From assembly GCA_900491605.1 (NCBI GenBank), contig UESW01004252.1, forward strand, positions 624,124-688,123: DNA of 64,000 bases. Reading direction: 5' to 3'. Positions 49,441 to 60,234 of the stretch are shown here, piece by piece. Both the position numbers and the translations under genes were made by a program. Numbering within the stretch: the first letter of the stretch is position 1; the number at the start of each line of letters is the position of its first letter. Under the pieces are notes generated by a model, which saw nothing but the letters and a program-made list of their open reading frames with translations, was not told the DNA's origin and did not search any database. Origin of the DNA: Calamus simplicifolius. Its lineage: Eukaryota > Streptophyta > Magnoliopsida > Arecales > Arecaceae.

Positions 49441-49835
49441 CAATAGCTAGGAGGGGGCTGGGAGTGCGGGGCAAGGGGAGAAAATGTGGGTGGGGGCATG
49501 GGCTAAAAAGAAAATTAAAAAATCCAATGGGGTGGGTGCGGCTGGGTGCGCACGCATCGCTAGTTTAGCAATGTGCAGCAAGTGCGCATCACTAAAGCAG
49601 CACATGCATTGGTAATTTCGTGCGCGTCACTGAGATGAGCGGTCACGAGCCTCGCTGCGTAGCAATGCGCGCTCGTGCATTGTTATTTAGCGATCCCTTG
49701 GCCTCGTTGAGTGCATCGCTAATTTCTCGCTACTTAATTGTTGATTTTTTTAGTGGGGCTGTGCATCATTGTTTCAGCATTATAAATATGCGTCATTAAT
49801 TGACGTTGCTAAAATATAAAATTCTTATAGTGCAT

Positions 49836-51149
49836 ATTACGACTAGTCTTCATGGTCCAAAGTTCTTTAGTATTTACACCTCAAAGTGTTTGAGATAAGG
49901 ATGCTTTCCGATCCTCTCTTTGCATCTCTCTTCCTAAGATCTTTCCTTTGATCTTTAGTTAATGTTGCATATAGTTCTAAATCACTAAATTCGTCTCCAT
50001 ACATTAAAAGTTATCTAAAATTATACATTTTTTTAAGTTAAATGTTATCTAAGCAATACTTAAATAACAAAATAATTTATCTTTATTATTTTTTACATTC
50101 GAAGATGCTCTAAAATTTATTATTTATTCTTTTATATTATTTCTTTTTAAGTAAGTTATCAAAACTTACCAATCTTTTCTATGATACTCTTCATGCTTTA
50201 AAGTTAAGTAGAGGCATGAAAAAGAGACAAAACTTGAGACTACATGTAGGATTTCTCCCTACACTTCTAAAGATAGTTTCAAAGGACAAATGAAAGTTGG
50301 ATGGAGGCCTAGTAGGAAACAAAAGCCATCTTTCTTGCTTTGTTCCTCATTAAGTGTGACTAAAGACTATGATGTTTAAAAAAAAAAATGATATAAAAAA
50401 AACTGATGAGGGTGGATGTTGGGTGGGGGTGATCCCTAAGATCATGCATGGAGAAAGAAGATAATCTTCTCAACCCTATTCTTCATTGAACACAACCACA
50501 ATATGATGAAAGAAATAATATAAAATCAAAAGAATAAGATAATGATAAAAAAATTGATGAAGAAAACAAGGAGAGAAAAAAATTGTTAGACTTACCAATA
50601 TCAACTGATCTTTTAGTAGAAAATTAGATGAACATGGCAATAGTATTGCCTAGACTAGGATTTGTTATAGATCAAGAGAGAAAGTTAGAAATATGAGAGG
50701 AGATAGAGATATATTAGCAATAGAAAAAGAGGTATTTTATCTAACCGGTAGGAAACAGCTTACCATATCTCTAGTCGATAAGTCTATCCTTTCGTTTTAT
50801 GAGTAAAGGATGTCTATAGAAATTTAACTTATTCATTTGATTCATTTGATCAGATCAAGAAGATATAGTTAAGTTATTCAATGAGAAAGTTGACCAACTT
50901 TTTTTATTGAAACTTACCTACCAAAGAAAGGAGCCTAAGTTTCTCTCTTTCTTTCTCTGATTTTCTCCGTGTCTTTCTGCATCCAACCATTTTCATCTCA
51001 AATTTTTTGTCTTCCATGACTTCCTATGTATGATTTACATACAACGGGTGTGCAATTTCCCTCTAAATTAATGTGTATTATAGAGTTTATTAATGCATAC
51101 CATGTGTGTATAAATTGTAACGATTCATACACCTTAGAGGATATAATGA
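49836..51149. other. no gene recognised
   Basis: AT-rich, with scattered GA-rich patches. May be decayed copia sequence leading to the fragment at 51150. Confidence 0.5.
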
Positions 51150-51367
51150 TAGTGCAGAACAAAATATGCTCTATCACTATGATGGGGGAGTTATGTGATA
51201 AGGGAAATAGAGTTATATTTGAACCAACTCATTATTTAGTAGAGAGCATTAAAGATAAGAAAACCAAACATAAACATATGTATATGTTTAATTTAGATGA
51301 ATTATCTTCTTCTTTATTTTTGTGTCTATTGGCTTTATATGACGATAGTTGGTGATGGCATAGAAGA
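51150..51367 (+). pseudogene. Ty1/copia GAG-pre-integrase fragment
   Basis: GELCDKGNRVIFEPTHYLV, then HMYMFNLDE and LALYDDSWWHRRLRQ match the copia region between protease and integrase (usual SQLCDKG...WHRRLGH). It is cut at 51368 by the LINE tail. Confidence 0.65.
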
Positions 51368-52830
51368 TTAAGACAACTCAATTCAACTCAACTCATTTAA
51401 GTCTTTTTCCAACTACATGGGGTCGGCTACATGAATCTTCTTCCTTCAGTCTACTCTATTTAGGACTAAGTCGACACTCAAATTATAAATAATTATATCT
51501 TTTTCAATTATTTTGCTCCATATAGTTTAGGTGTACCTCTACCTCTATCATTATCATAGATTGTTAAAAAATAACTCTTTCTAACTGAAGCATTTAAATG
51601 CCTTCGTTGTATATGTCCAAATCATCATAATCATTTTTTTCTTATTTAATCTTTAATTAGGGCTACTCCTATTATTTCTCGTATATGTTTATTTTTAATT
51701 TTATTTTTTAAAATCTTACCATATATCCATCTTAACATACATATTTTTATTACACTTAATTTATTCACATGTTATTTCAATATTGCTCAACACTCTATTT
51801 CATATAGCATAGCTGGCCTAATAGCGATTTTATAAAAATTTTCTTTTAATTTTAATGAGATTTGTCGATCATACAATACTTCCAAGCACTCCTTCACATA
51901 ATCCATCTTGCTTTAACTCTATGATTCATATCTTCACCTATTTCACTTTCTTGCTGGATAATTGATTTTAAATATCTAAACTTTTTACTTCTTGGTATCT
52001 TTTCGCTTACAATCTTTTTTACTTCTTGGTATCTCTTAGCTTGTAATCTTCATTATCTCTTCATTTATATTTTTACTTCCACTAAAATTATATTTTTGTG
52101 TTCAGTTTTAGTTCTAATAATCTTAAAACCCTTAGATTCTAAAGTTTCTCTTCAAATCACTAGCTTAGCATTACTCCAGATTTAGTTCATCAATCAACAC
52201 TGTATCCTCTGTAAATAATATACACTATAGAATATTATTTTGAATATGTCTAGTTAATTCATCCATAACTAAGACTAAAAGATACAACTTAAAGCAGATC
52301 CTTGAGGTAAATCTACAGTAATTAAAAAAACTCACTAGTTTCTTCTATTGTTATTTTAACAATAGTTATTACTCTATCATACATATCTTTTATCAATTCT
52401 ATATACCTTTTGATAACTCCTTCTTTCTTTAAAATTCAGCATATTATTTCTTTAGGTACCCTATCATATGCTTTCTCTAAATCAATAAAAATTATATAAA
52501 GGTCTTTTTCTTTTCTCTATACCTCTTCATCAATCTTCTTAATAAATAAATAGCTTCTATGGTCGATCTTTCAGGCATAAATCCAAATTAATTATTTGGC
52601 ACTAAAGTTTCAGCTCTTATTCGATTTTCTATTACTCTCTTCCATAATTTCATTGTATGACTCATTAACTTAATCCCTCTATAATTTGTACTGTTTTGAA
52701 TATCTCCTTTACTTTTATATATGGGTATTAATATACTTTTTCTTCAATCATTCGGCATTCTTTTAGTTGTTACAATCCTGTTAAATAAATTGGTTAACCA
52801 CATGACTCTAATTCTCCTAAAATAGTTTAA
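51368..52830 (-). mobile_element. RTE-type LINE, 5'-truncated
   Basis: On the minus strand it keeps RT blocks: KRMPND..RKSILIPIYKSKG (52760), STNYRGIKLMSHTMKLW (52700), FMPERSTIEAIYLLRRL (52590), FIDLEKAYDRVPKE (52480), and the downstream RETLESKGFKI (52130) and MLRWIYGKI (51740). The 3' end has the plant RTE signature around GTAGCCGACCCCATGTAG and finishes in TTGAG-type short repeats (51370-51395) rather than poly-A. The catalytic FADD box is not readable and stops are frequent. It starts in mid-RT, so it is 5'-truncated. No target duplication was seen. Confidence 0.85.
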
Positions 52831-54914
52831 CAAGGTAACCATTAGAAATAATTATCCCTTGTCAAGAATAGATGATTTGGTAGATCAGCTTCAGGGGCAG
52901 TAGTGTTTTCCAAGGTTGAACTTAGATCTAGGTATCACCAATTAAAAATAAAGGAGGATGTGGCAAAGACTGCTTTCAGGACTAGATATGGTCACTATGA
53001 GTTTTGGTGATACCTTTTGGCTTAACCAATGATCTAGTAGCTTTTATGGAATTGATGAATTAGGTGTTCCAAAATTTTTTAGATAAATTCATGATAGTGT
53101 TCATTGATTATATCCTAATCTATTTTAGAAGTAGAGAGGAGCATGAGCAGTATTTGAGGACATGTTGCATATCTTAAGGGAGAAGCAGCTATATACCAAG
53201 TTGAGTAAAAGTAAATTTTAGCTCGATAAAGTGAACTTTTTGGGGCATGTAATTTTAGCCTGGGGTATTCTAGTAGATCCCCAGAAAGTAGAAGCAACAG
53301 GTGAGGAGTTTTTTAGACTTGGCAGGATACCATAGAAGATTTATAAAAAACTTCTCTATCAAACCTTTTCCCATGACTAAGCTGTTAAGAAAGAATACCA
53401 AATTTGAATGGTCTAGTGAATGTCAAGAAAGTATGGATGAATTGAAAAGAAGCTTGACTTCATCTCCAATGCTTACACTCCTAGATATAGTAGTGATTAT
53501 GATATATAGTGATGCATCTCTTAAAGGTTTAGGATGTGTGTTGATACAAAATAGGAAGGTGATTGCCTACATCTCTAGGAAGCTAAGGTCCCCATGAAAA
53601 GAATTACCCAACCCATGATCTAAAATTAGCAACAGTAGTGTTTGCACTGAAGGTGTGAAGGCACTATTTATATGGGATGAAATGTTAGATATTTACATAT
53701 CACAAGAGCCTTAAGTATATCCTAACTCAAAAAGAATGAATCTCAGGCAAAGGAGATAATAGAATTGATAAAAGATTATGATTGCACTATAGAGTCTCAC
53801 CTAGGAAAAGCCAATGTAGTGGCTGATGTATTGAGTCAAAAGTTCACAGCAACCTTAGCTTCCATTAGAGAAGTGCAACAACCTTTGATGGTAGAGTTGA
53901 GAGGGTTAGATGCAAAGCTGGCAGTAGGTAGTTCAGGAGCCTTATTAGCAAATTTCAGAGTTAGACCAATGTTACTTGAGGAAATAAGTGAGGCTCAACT
54001 GTAGGATCCACAATTGCAAAAGGCTAAAGAGTTAGTTCAGAGTGGATCCTAGTTAGAGTTTTCAATTGGGGGTGATGGTATGTTGTTGTTTAAGGGCTGA
54101 GCATGTGTGCCAGCAGTAGAACCACTGAAAGAACAAATTTTGTGGAAAGCCCATAGTTCAGCCTATGCATTGCACACAGGAAGCACTAAGATGTATAGGA
54201 CTATTAAGCAAAGTTATTGCTGAAACGGGATGAAAAGAAAGATAGCTGAGTTTGTCTTTAAGTGCTTAGCATGCCAGCAAGTTAAAGTAGAACAACAAAG
54301 CTTGGCCAACATGCAGCCCCTATTTGTACCAGAATGAAAATGGAAGCACATTACTATAAATTTTGTTGCGGGTCTTCCAAAGACAATGAGAGGTAATGAT
54401 TCTATTTGGGTAATAGTGGACAGGTTAACTAAGTCTGCTCACTTTTTATCTATTAAAATTTTATCTACCTTGGATAGGTTAGCTAATCTATATGTGAATG
54501 AAATTATAAGTAGGCATGGTGTGCCAGTATCCATTGTATTAAATAGAGATCCAAGGTTCACATCTTATTTCTGAGCAGAATTGCAAAGAGCCATGGGTAT
54601 TGAGCTAAGATTTAGCATAGTATTTTATCTCCAAACTGATGGGCAATCTGAGAGGACTATCTAGATATTAGAGGATATGCTGAGAGCATGTGTCATTGAA
54701 TTCGTAAGTAGCTGGGATGAGCACTTGCTATTAATTGAGTTTGCATATAATCATAGTTATCATTCTAGCATTGATATTATTGTGCAACAAATCAGCTCTA
54801 TTACCAATTATTGTATTAACTAATCAGCTCTGATACCAATTACTGAGAAAAAAATTAGTTGATGCATGGGCCAACTATTGCGAAAAATCCCTGGATCTAA
54901 AGCAAAAATCAACA

Positions 54915-55440
54915 TCCAAGAGAGAGAAAGGGTAGCTACCTAATCCCATGTAAGAGAGAGAAAGAGTCCCTAAGAGAGCAAATGCCTAGGAGAGAGAAAT
55001 ATAAGCATAAGTTAGAGAGAGAAAGAAACACTTATGAGAGAGAAAAATGCATCCCTAAGGATCATGCCTCTCCTTTTCTTAGAGAGAGAAACCACTGTAT
55101 GCTAGGAGAGATAATAACCCATCTAAAGAAAAATTGGATGAGTGAAGAAATTACCTAGAGAGAGAAAGTTAGCCAAGAGAGAGAAAATATGTTTGCTCCT
55201 AGGAACCATGCCTCTTCCTTTCTAGAGAGAGAAAATTCCACATGCTAGGAGAGAAGGAATGATGCCTAGAGAGAGAAAACTCATTACCATCGCTTAAAGA
55301 GAGAAAATCATGAGAGGAGAGAGAACACACATGGAGAAGAGAGGGGGACCACGTTCTAGGGTTTCTTACATCCTCTAGTGAGAGAGAGGGTGATAGCTTT
55401 GTGAGAAAAGAGAGAGAAAATATTTTTTTTAGGAGAAAGA
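54915..55440. repeat. purine-rich AGAGAGAAA motif array
   Basis: About twenty copies of (G)AGAGAGAAA(A), spaced 15-40 bases apart, in the transcribed half of the inserted LTR. On the element strand they are pyrimidine tracts, TTTCTCTCTC. Confidence 0.85.
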
Positions 55441-55458
55441 ATTGATGCATTTCTTACA

Positions 55459-55485
55459 CAAACCCTAGGGTCTAGGGTTTAAATA
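55459..55485 (-). promoter_or_regulatory. telobox-type motifs next to a TATA-like box
   Basis: AAACCCTAG followed by TCTAGGGTTT, then TATTTAAA on the minus strand. AAACCCTA (telobox) is a known plant promoter element. Here it overlaps the putative LTR promoter. Confidence 0.4.
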
Positions 55486-55763
55486 CATGGTTAAGCTAGC
55501 TTGACCCTGACTCAAAAAAAATTTTATGGCTAACCCGATGAGATTAAGTTAACCATAAGTCCATGTACACCCATGACTTGACTCAATCTCAAAATCCTTG
55601 GACTCACACCCGTCTAATATAAGTTGCCCCCTCAAAGCCCATAGCCCAACATAGGCCTTAAGATAACCTAAAGCCCAACACAACTCTAGAACTCTCCATG
55701 ATGCCTCATGAAGTGTGGACCTTGGCCTTCCCATATTCTTCTGGGCCTTCGGAGCACCACACC

Positions 55764-55961
55764 AAATTCAACAGATAGGGCACCTTATGAAACTTTGTAT
55801 GGAAGAAAATATAGAACTCTTGTGTGTTGGGATAAGGAAGATGAAAGAAGGCTGTTAGGCCCAAATTCAACAGATAGGGCACCTTATGAAACTTTGTATG
55901 GAAGAAAATATAGAACTCTTGTGTGTTGGGATAAGGAAGATGAAAGAAGGCTGTTAGGCCC
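55764..55961 (+). repeat. 99-bp in-frame tandem duplication in integrase
   Basis: Two apparently identical 99-bp copies (55764-55862 and 55863-55961) encode STDRAPYETLYGRKYRTL...DERRLLGP twice. The unit begins with AAATTCAACA, the terminal bases of the inserted LTR, so the duplication came after that insertion. Confidence 0.93.
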
Positions 55962-57118
55962 AGAGTTAGTACAGTTTATAACAGATCAGGTTAGAATTAT
56001 TAGAGCTAAGTTAAAGGCTGCTCAGGATAGACAAAAAAGCTTGCATATAAGAAATATAGGAAAGTAAAATTTAAGATAGGAGATAAAGTATTCTTGAAAG
56101 TAACTCCTCGAAAATGTATCATGAGATTTGGGAGGAAAGAAAAGTTGAGTCCCCAATATATTGGACCTTATGAGATTACTAAGAAGGTTGGGGCACTTAT
56201 GATAAATCACATAAGTATTTATTCAATTTAAGTATTGTTGGCCCAGATGACAACCCAAGAGGGGGGGGTGAATTGGGTTCTTTAAAAATTTAGCCTTTTA
56301 AAATAGTTTGCTTAAGAAGAATAAAAGCAAATGCAATGTAAATGCACAGTACAGTGAATAAAACAAAGATAGAGATAGAGTCAATGGAAGCACGGCAAAC
56401 ACAAAGATTTTATAGTGGTTCGGTGTATCCAACACCTACGTCCACTCCCAAGATTCACTTGGGTCCACACTATAATCTTCCTTGATTACAGCCGAGTTGT
56501 TTTACAAGCTCACAACTCAAACTTGTTGTTTTCCCGGGATCACAACGAACCCAGCCGGTTTTCCGGGCTCACCAGCACAAAAACCCTAACACAAGCTATA
56601 CCAAGCTTGTACCGAGGTAAGACTACCTCCACTAGTTCAATCCCCAGATTGAACTAGACACAAATAATAGAAATATTGTTTTTCAAGTACACAGCTCCTC
56701 AATGAGCAGATAATCAAATAAAAGAACAAAGTTTAGAAAAGCCTGATTTGTAGTTGGTTGGCTTTTGAGCTTTTCTTCTTTTCTTCTTTTCTTCAACTCC
56801 TTTGAAGTGTAGAATCGGGCCTCAGCTCGGATTCTTCACGGATTGAACGTTGGAGTTGATTTGAGCTTTTTCTTCCTTTCTTTGAATATTGAAAATCTTT
56901 TGATTTGCTCTTGAATAGCTCTTGGATTTTCTTCTGAAGCTTTCTTGGATTGATGAACTTGAGCACAGACGAAGCTTCCTTTGATTTCACACTTTTTCTT
57001 TCACTCTATTTTGAATCACGATTTTTTCAAATGATGCTCTATTTTTTCGATTTTTTTCTTTTTCTCTCTTGATTGTATATCTCTCTATTTGTATATTTTG
57101 ATTTGAAAACGGCTTCTC

Positions 57119-57126
57119 TATTTATA
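57119..57126 (-). promoter_or_regulatory. LTR TATA box of SIRE-like element 2
   Basis: CTATAAATAGAGAAGCCG on the minus strand, about 110 bases downstream of the motif array. Confidence 0.7.
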
Positions 57127-57229
57127 GATTCTGCAAAAATATAGCCGTTAGAAACAAAGAAATATAGCCGTTAATGAAAAATCTTACCGTTGGCGCTGAG
57201 TTGGCATTCAGAAAAATCACGCCCAGATT

Positions 57230-57560
57230 TGTTGGAGTCGACTCCAGCTTTGGGCGAGTCGGCTCGAAGACGCGATACCAAAAATAGAAATATTCAGAAA
57301 GTTAAAGGGTCGACTCAACGAAAATAAAGTGTCGACTCCTGACAGTCGGGGGTCGACTCATGAAAGGCAAGGGGTCGACTCGCGAAGTGCTCAGAAAAAC
57401 AACCTTCTGGTGTCTGAGCGGAGTCGACTCACACAGTCATGGAGTCGGCTCGACAGAATCGGGGGTCGACTCTTGAAATCACAGGGGTCGACTCGAAAAA
57501 TCAGGAATCTCTGTATACTGAGTGGAGTCGACTCTGAAACTCTAGAGTCGGCTCCGGAAC
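57230..57560 (-). repeat. GAGTCGACTC palindrome array in U3
   Basis: Twelve motif copies in 330 bp: nine with GTCGACTC and three with GTCGGCTC, most preceded by GA or GG. GAGTCGACTC is a perfect 10-bp palindrome. Spacers of 10-40 bases are unrelated to each other. Confidence 0.93.
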
Positions 57561-57914
57561 GTATCAAAAATCAGAGAATTTCTGATTGACTTGAAATTCG
57601 TTCCAGATTAATTTTAAATCAATTTTTTGACTTGAATACAATAAAATTGACATTAGGAATCAATTCAAGAAATGTTCCAAAAACTCATTGATTGAAATAT
57701 GAAGTATAAAAATTTCTTTTTGAAAGCTTAAACATGGAGCTTGAAGTTACTTTCAAATTGATTAAAGTCATACTTAACATACTCATTGATTGTTCTAAAT
57801 AAATTCATTGCTCATGTAAATAAACTCATTGCATCTTTTAATATACTCATGGCTTTTGGTAATCATCAAAATCAATAAGATTGGGGCAACAATTTCTCAA
57901 CAATCTCCCCAACA

Positions 57915-57928
57915 ATCTCCCCCTTTTT
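57915..57928 (-). promoter_or_regulatory. polypurine tract of SIRE-like element 2
   Basis: Minus strand AAAAAGGGGGAGAT just before the LTR. A partial copy (GGGGAGATTGTTG) lies just inside the LTR. Confidence 0.85.
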
Positions 57929-58392
57929 GATGATGACAAAAACATTGAGTATATGCATGATTGATTAAAGAATTTATTTTATTTTCATAGTTAGGCTTAG
58001 GCTCCCCCTGAATGAGGTAGCTCCCCCTATGAAACTTAAATAAATATCCCAATTATTTATCTCATTCATTCAATCATTTTAAGATTAATTAATTGATTAA
58101 TTAATTTCTCATTCATGCATATATAGTTATAAAACTCTCCCCCTTTTTTGTTATCAACAAAAAGGTAGAGATGCATCAAACATAATCATTCATTCAAGAT
58201 ATGTTTTAACAAAATCTGAGATTCATTGATAATAGGAGAAGTACATTAAACTCAGATTACATTGAGCATTCAAAACAGACTTTTCATTACATCAATGTAT
58301 CAAAATGTAAAACATAAATGAACTTCATTACATTGCAAAGACTAAGCATCTAATACATCAAAAGTGAGTCCTTACAATCCTAGTTAAGTGAT

Positions 58393-59738
58393 CTATAATA
58401 TTTTCATTCCATCTGTTTGAATCTTAACATAATCCTTCAGTCTTTCATCTACAAAAGTGCAAGCAGTCAATATTTTGTCTTGGAGTTCAGCATTGCATTT
58501 TGCATAGGTTTCACCATCTCCACAGATGTCTTTAAGTTCTTCAAAGATATTCTTTAGGTCTCCACTTAAAGACTCAGATGAAGTGCTAAGAGTTGATTCA
58601 ATCTTGGTGATCCGATCATCTAAAGAATAAAGAGTTTCTTTAAGATTCATAAATTTGTTTTCAAACTCTGATTTCAATTTATCTGCCTGATCATCAAGAA
58701 GACCTTTAAGCTGCCTTAACTGAAGTTCTGAGAAAAGACGAAGATGATGTCTGATCAACCAACGGAGCAGGGAAGGGACTGGAGCAGGAACAGGAGAGCT
58801 CGGAGGTACAGGCGAAGAATGTCTAACTGACGGTCCAGGTGCCTCAAATCCGGCTCTATCTTCCATCACCTTTCCTTTCCCATCTGCCATTCTTCTTCAC
58901 AAAACCCATTCTATGAATAGTGGCCAAACTATAGTAATCGGTGTGTCTTAAATTCCTCATTGGCTCACTATCTGATATGATTATCCCTTGGCTTTGAAAA
59001 TTTAGTAAGAATCATGCCGTAGGGTAAACTGGATTTTCTCTTGCTTCCACAATCAGCAATGTACCATAATATCATGCTTGGAAGATTAATGGGTTTACCA
59101 GTTACTATAGCATCCATTACAAATATCTCTTTCAGAAACATAGTCAAATCTCCCAATCTTGGGGAATAGGATTCTACTACAAATATTATGGAGAAGTCTT
59201 AATTCTAAGGACAATTGATTAGCAAAGACCTCTTCAAAACCAACAATCTCCCTGTTAAGCAATCTTGATAGAGCTGGGCTTCTATCTTCAGAAGAAAAGT
59301 AGATGTACCCGACACTGGAAGATCCAACAATCTTGAAAGCAAATCCACTGTCACATATTCTATTTCCTCTAATGATGCTTACAAGTCCATTGTCTCCTCT
59401 AGATAGATTCTTATAAAATTCTTTGACTAGGGCTGGGTAGGTAGGACAATCTAAAGAACAAATCTTTTCCCAACCCATTTCAATCAACTGCCTCCCCACA
59501 AGAAATCCTTCGGCCTCAAATAATTCAAAATCGACTTTCCTCCCGGTTGTTATCACTCTATCGGCAAGTATCTACCTGAGATGGAGCCGTAGAGGGAGAA
59601 GCACTAGGAGTCGAAGAGGATGAGGTTGAATCCATGCTCGGTGAAGGTTCACGAGCGGGACGCCTCACGTCTTCCTCACCGCCTTCTTCCTTTTCACTCC
59701 GGCCGCACCAAGGTTAGATCCACGGGTTTTAGGGCCAT
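58393..59738 (-). pseudogene. third ORF of SIRE-like element 2, plant transposon protein type
   Basis: The likely ATG is at 59738, followed (after a 1-nt shift) by a basic stretch GVKRKKAVRKT, then MDSTSSSSTPSASPS. The main block (59556-59095) is TTGRKVDFELFEAEGF, then TYPALVKEFYKNLSRG, FEEVFANQLSLELRLL and DYVSERDIC. Next comes GKPINLPSMILWYIADC (59110-59050). The C-terminal frame (58890-58393) has a Pro-rich part, then a Leu/Lys/Glu coiled coil (LKSEFENKFMNLKETL). It matches the third ORF of element 1 block for block. At least three frameshifts. Function unknown; envelope-like is the usual label for ORFs in this position, but I see no signal peptide or membrane segment. Confidence 0.7.
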
Positions 59739-59837
59739 TTGATCTAGTGGAAGGGTTAATCAGGGATTTCTGAGGATTTGGTAGGTTAGGAAAAATTTTG
59801 GAGAGAGTATTTGAAGGATTTGAGAAGATAGAAATGA

Positions 59838-60035
59838 GCGGCGAGTCGACTCTGCCCTAGATAAATCGACCTGGGACCACTTCGAGTCGGCTCCCGCAAA
59901 GTGAGGGGTCGACTCCGGGTAGTCACAGAAAACTATCCCGAAGTGGAGTCGACTCGCGCAGAGAAGGGGTCGACTCTAGAGTTTCAGCAGAAACATGGAG
60001 TCGACTCCGATACTGACCGAGTCGGCTCCGAGACC
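59838..60035 (-). repeat. second GAGTCGACTC array, between pol and ORF3
   Basis: Seven copies of GTCGACTC/GTCGGCTC in 200 bp, the same motif as in this element's U3, ending about 100 bases upstream of the ORF3 start on the minus strand. Confidence 0.92.
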
Positions 60036-60234
60036 ATTTCAGAGCAAAAAACATAAAGTTTCAGATAATCTGAAATGTGTCCGGATATTGATCATAAAAA
60101 TTGATAAAATAATCATTGGATTTTAATAGATCAATTAGATATGAATTCTAGATAAGATTTCCTTAAAGATCAAGGATTTGAAAGAATTTTAGATAAAATT
60201 TCCTTAGGGGTTTCAAATTCATTCTAATGGATCA

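Larger units (their letters stand above)
47478..49832. mobile_element. CACTA element, 2355 bp
   Basis: The right end reads ATTCTTATAGTG, the reverse complement of CACTATAAGAAT. The left end reads CCTACAAGAATTTT, the same terminus with the first bases damaged. Both ends are followed inward by TTTAGCAA/CATCGCTAA subterminal motifs (47500-47700 and 49555-49800). The flanks are CAT (47475-47477) and CAT (49833-49835), a 3-bp target duplication. It has no transposase; a short TNP1-like relic remains. The damaged left end should prevent further movement. Confidence 0.8.
54777..55773 (-). mobile_element. LTR-type insertion in the gypsy integrase (probable solo LTR or small LTR element)
   Basis: Flanked by GATA (54773-54776 and 55774-55777). 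Removing it restores the integrase reading SSID/RAPYE. On the minus strand an LTR (55773 to 54844; TGTTGAATTTGG...TTTCTCA) is followed by AATTGGTATCAGAGCTGATT, a PBS, then 35 bases on a second PBS-like copy, TTGGTAATAGAGC. No coding region. It has arrays of AGAGAGAAA (54915-55440) downstream of a TATA-like TATTTAAA (55478-55485). Confidence 0.7.
52831..56235 (+). pseudogene. Ty3/gypsy (Tekay-like chromovirus) pol, interrupted
   Basis: RT starts at 52850 with NYPLSRIDDLVDQLQG. RNase H is at 53300-53600 (FLDLAGYHRRFIKNFS, YSDASLKGLGCVLIQ). The integrase Cys/His region ends CLACQQVKVEQQ near 54290 and the core follows (ITINFVAGLPKT, DSIWVIVDRLTKSAHFL, LNRDPRFTSYF; 54350-54570). The integrase is split after SYHSSID by an LTR element (54777-55773) and resumes with RAPYETLYGRKYRT and LLGPELVQFI. 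Gag is missing at the left, where the LINE lies. The right end is cut by the SIRE-like LTR at 56236. Several stops are present. Confidence 0.87.
56236..57914 (-). repeat. 3' LTR of SIRE-like element 2
   Basis: TGTTGGCCC...CCCCAACA on the plus strand, 1679 bp, with the PPT immediately to the right. A TATA box lies at 57119-57126 (minus strand), with the GTCGACTC array upstream of it in U3. Confidence 0.9.

Noticed and set aside
49169..49568. Several long overlapping ORFs on both strands
   Set aside because: They result from the stop-poor GC-rich repeat; composition is low-complexity Pro/Gly/Arg in all frames.
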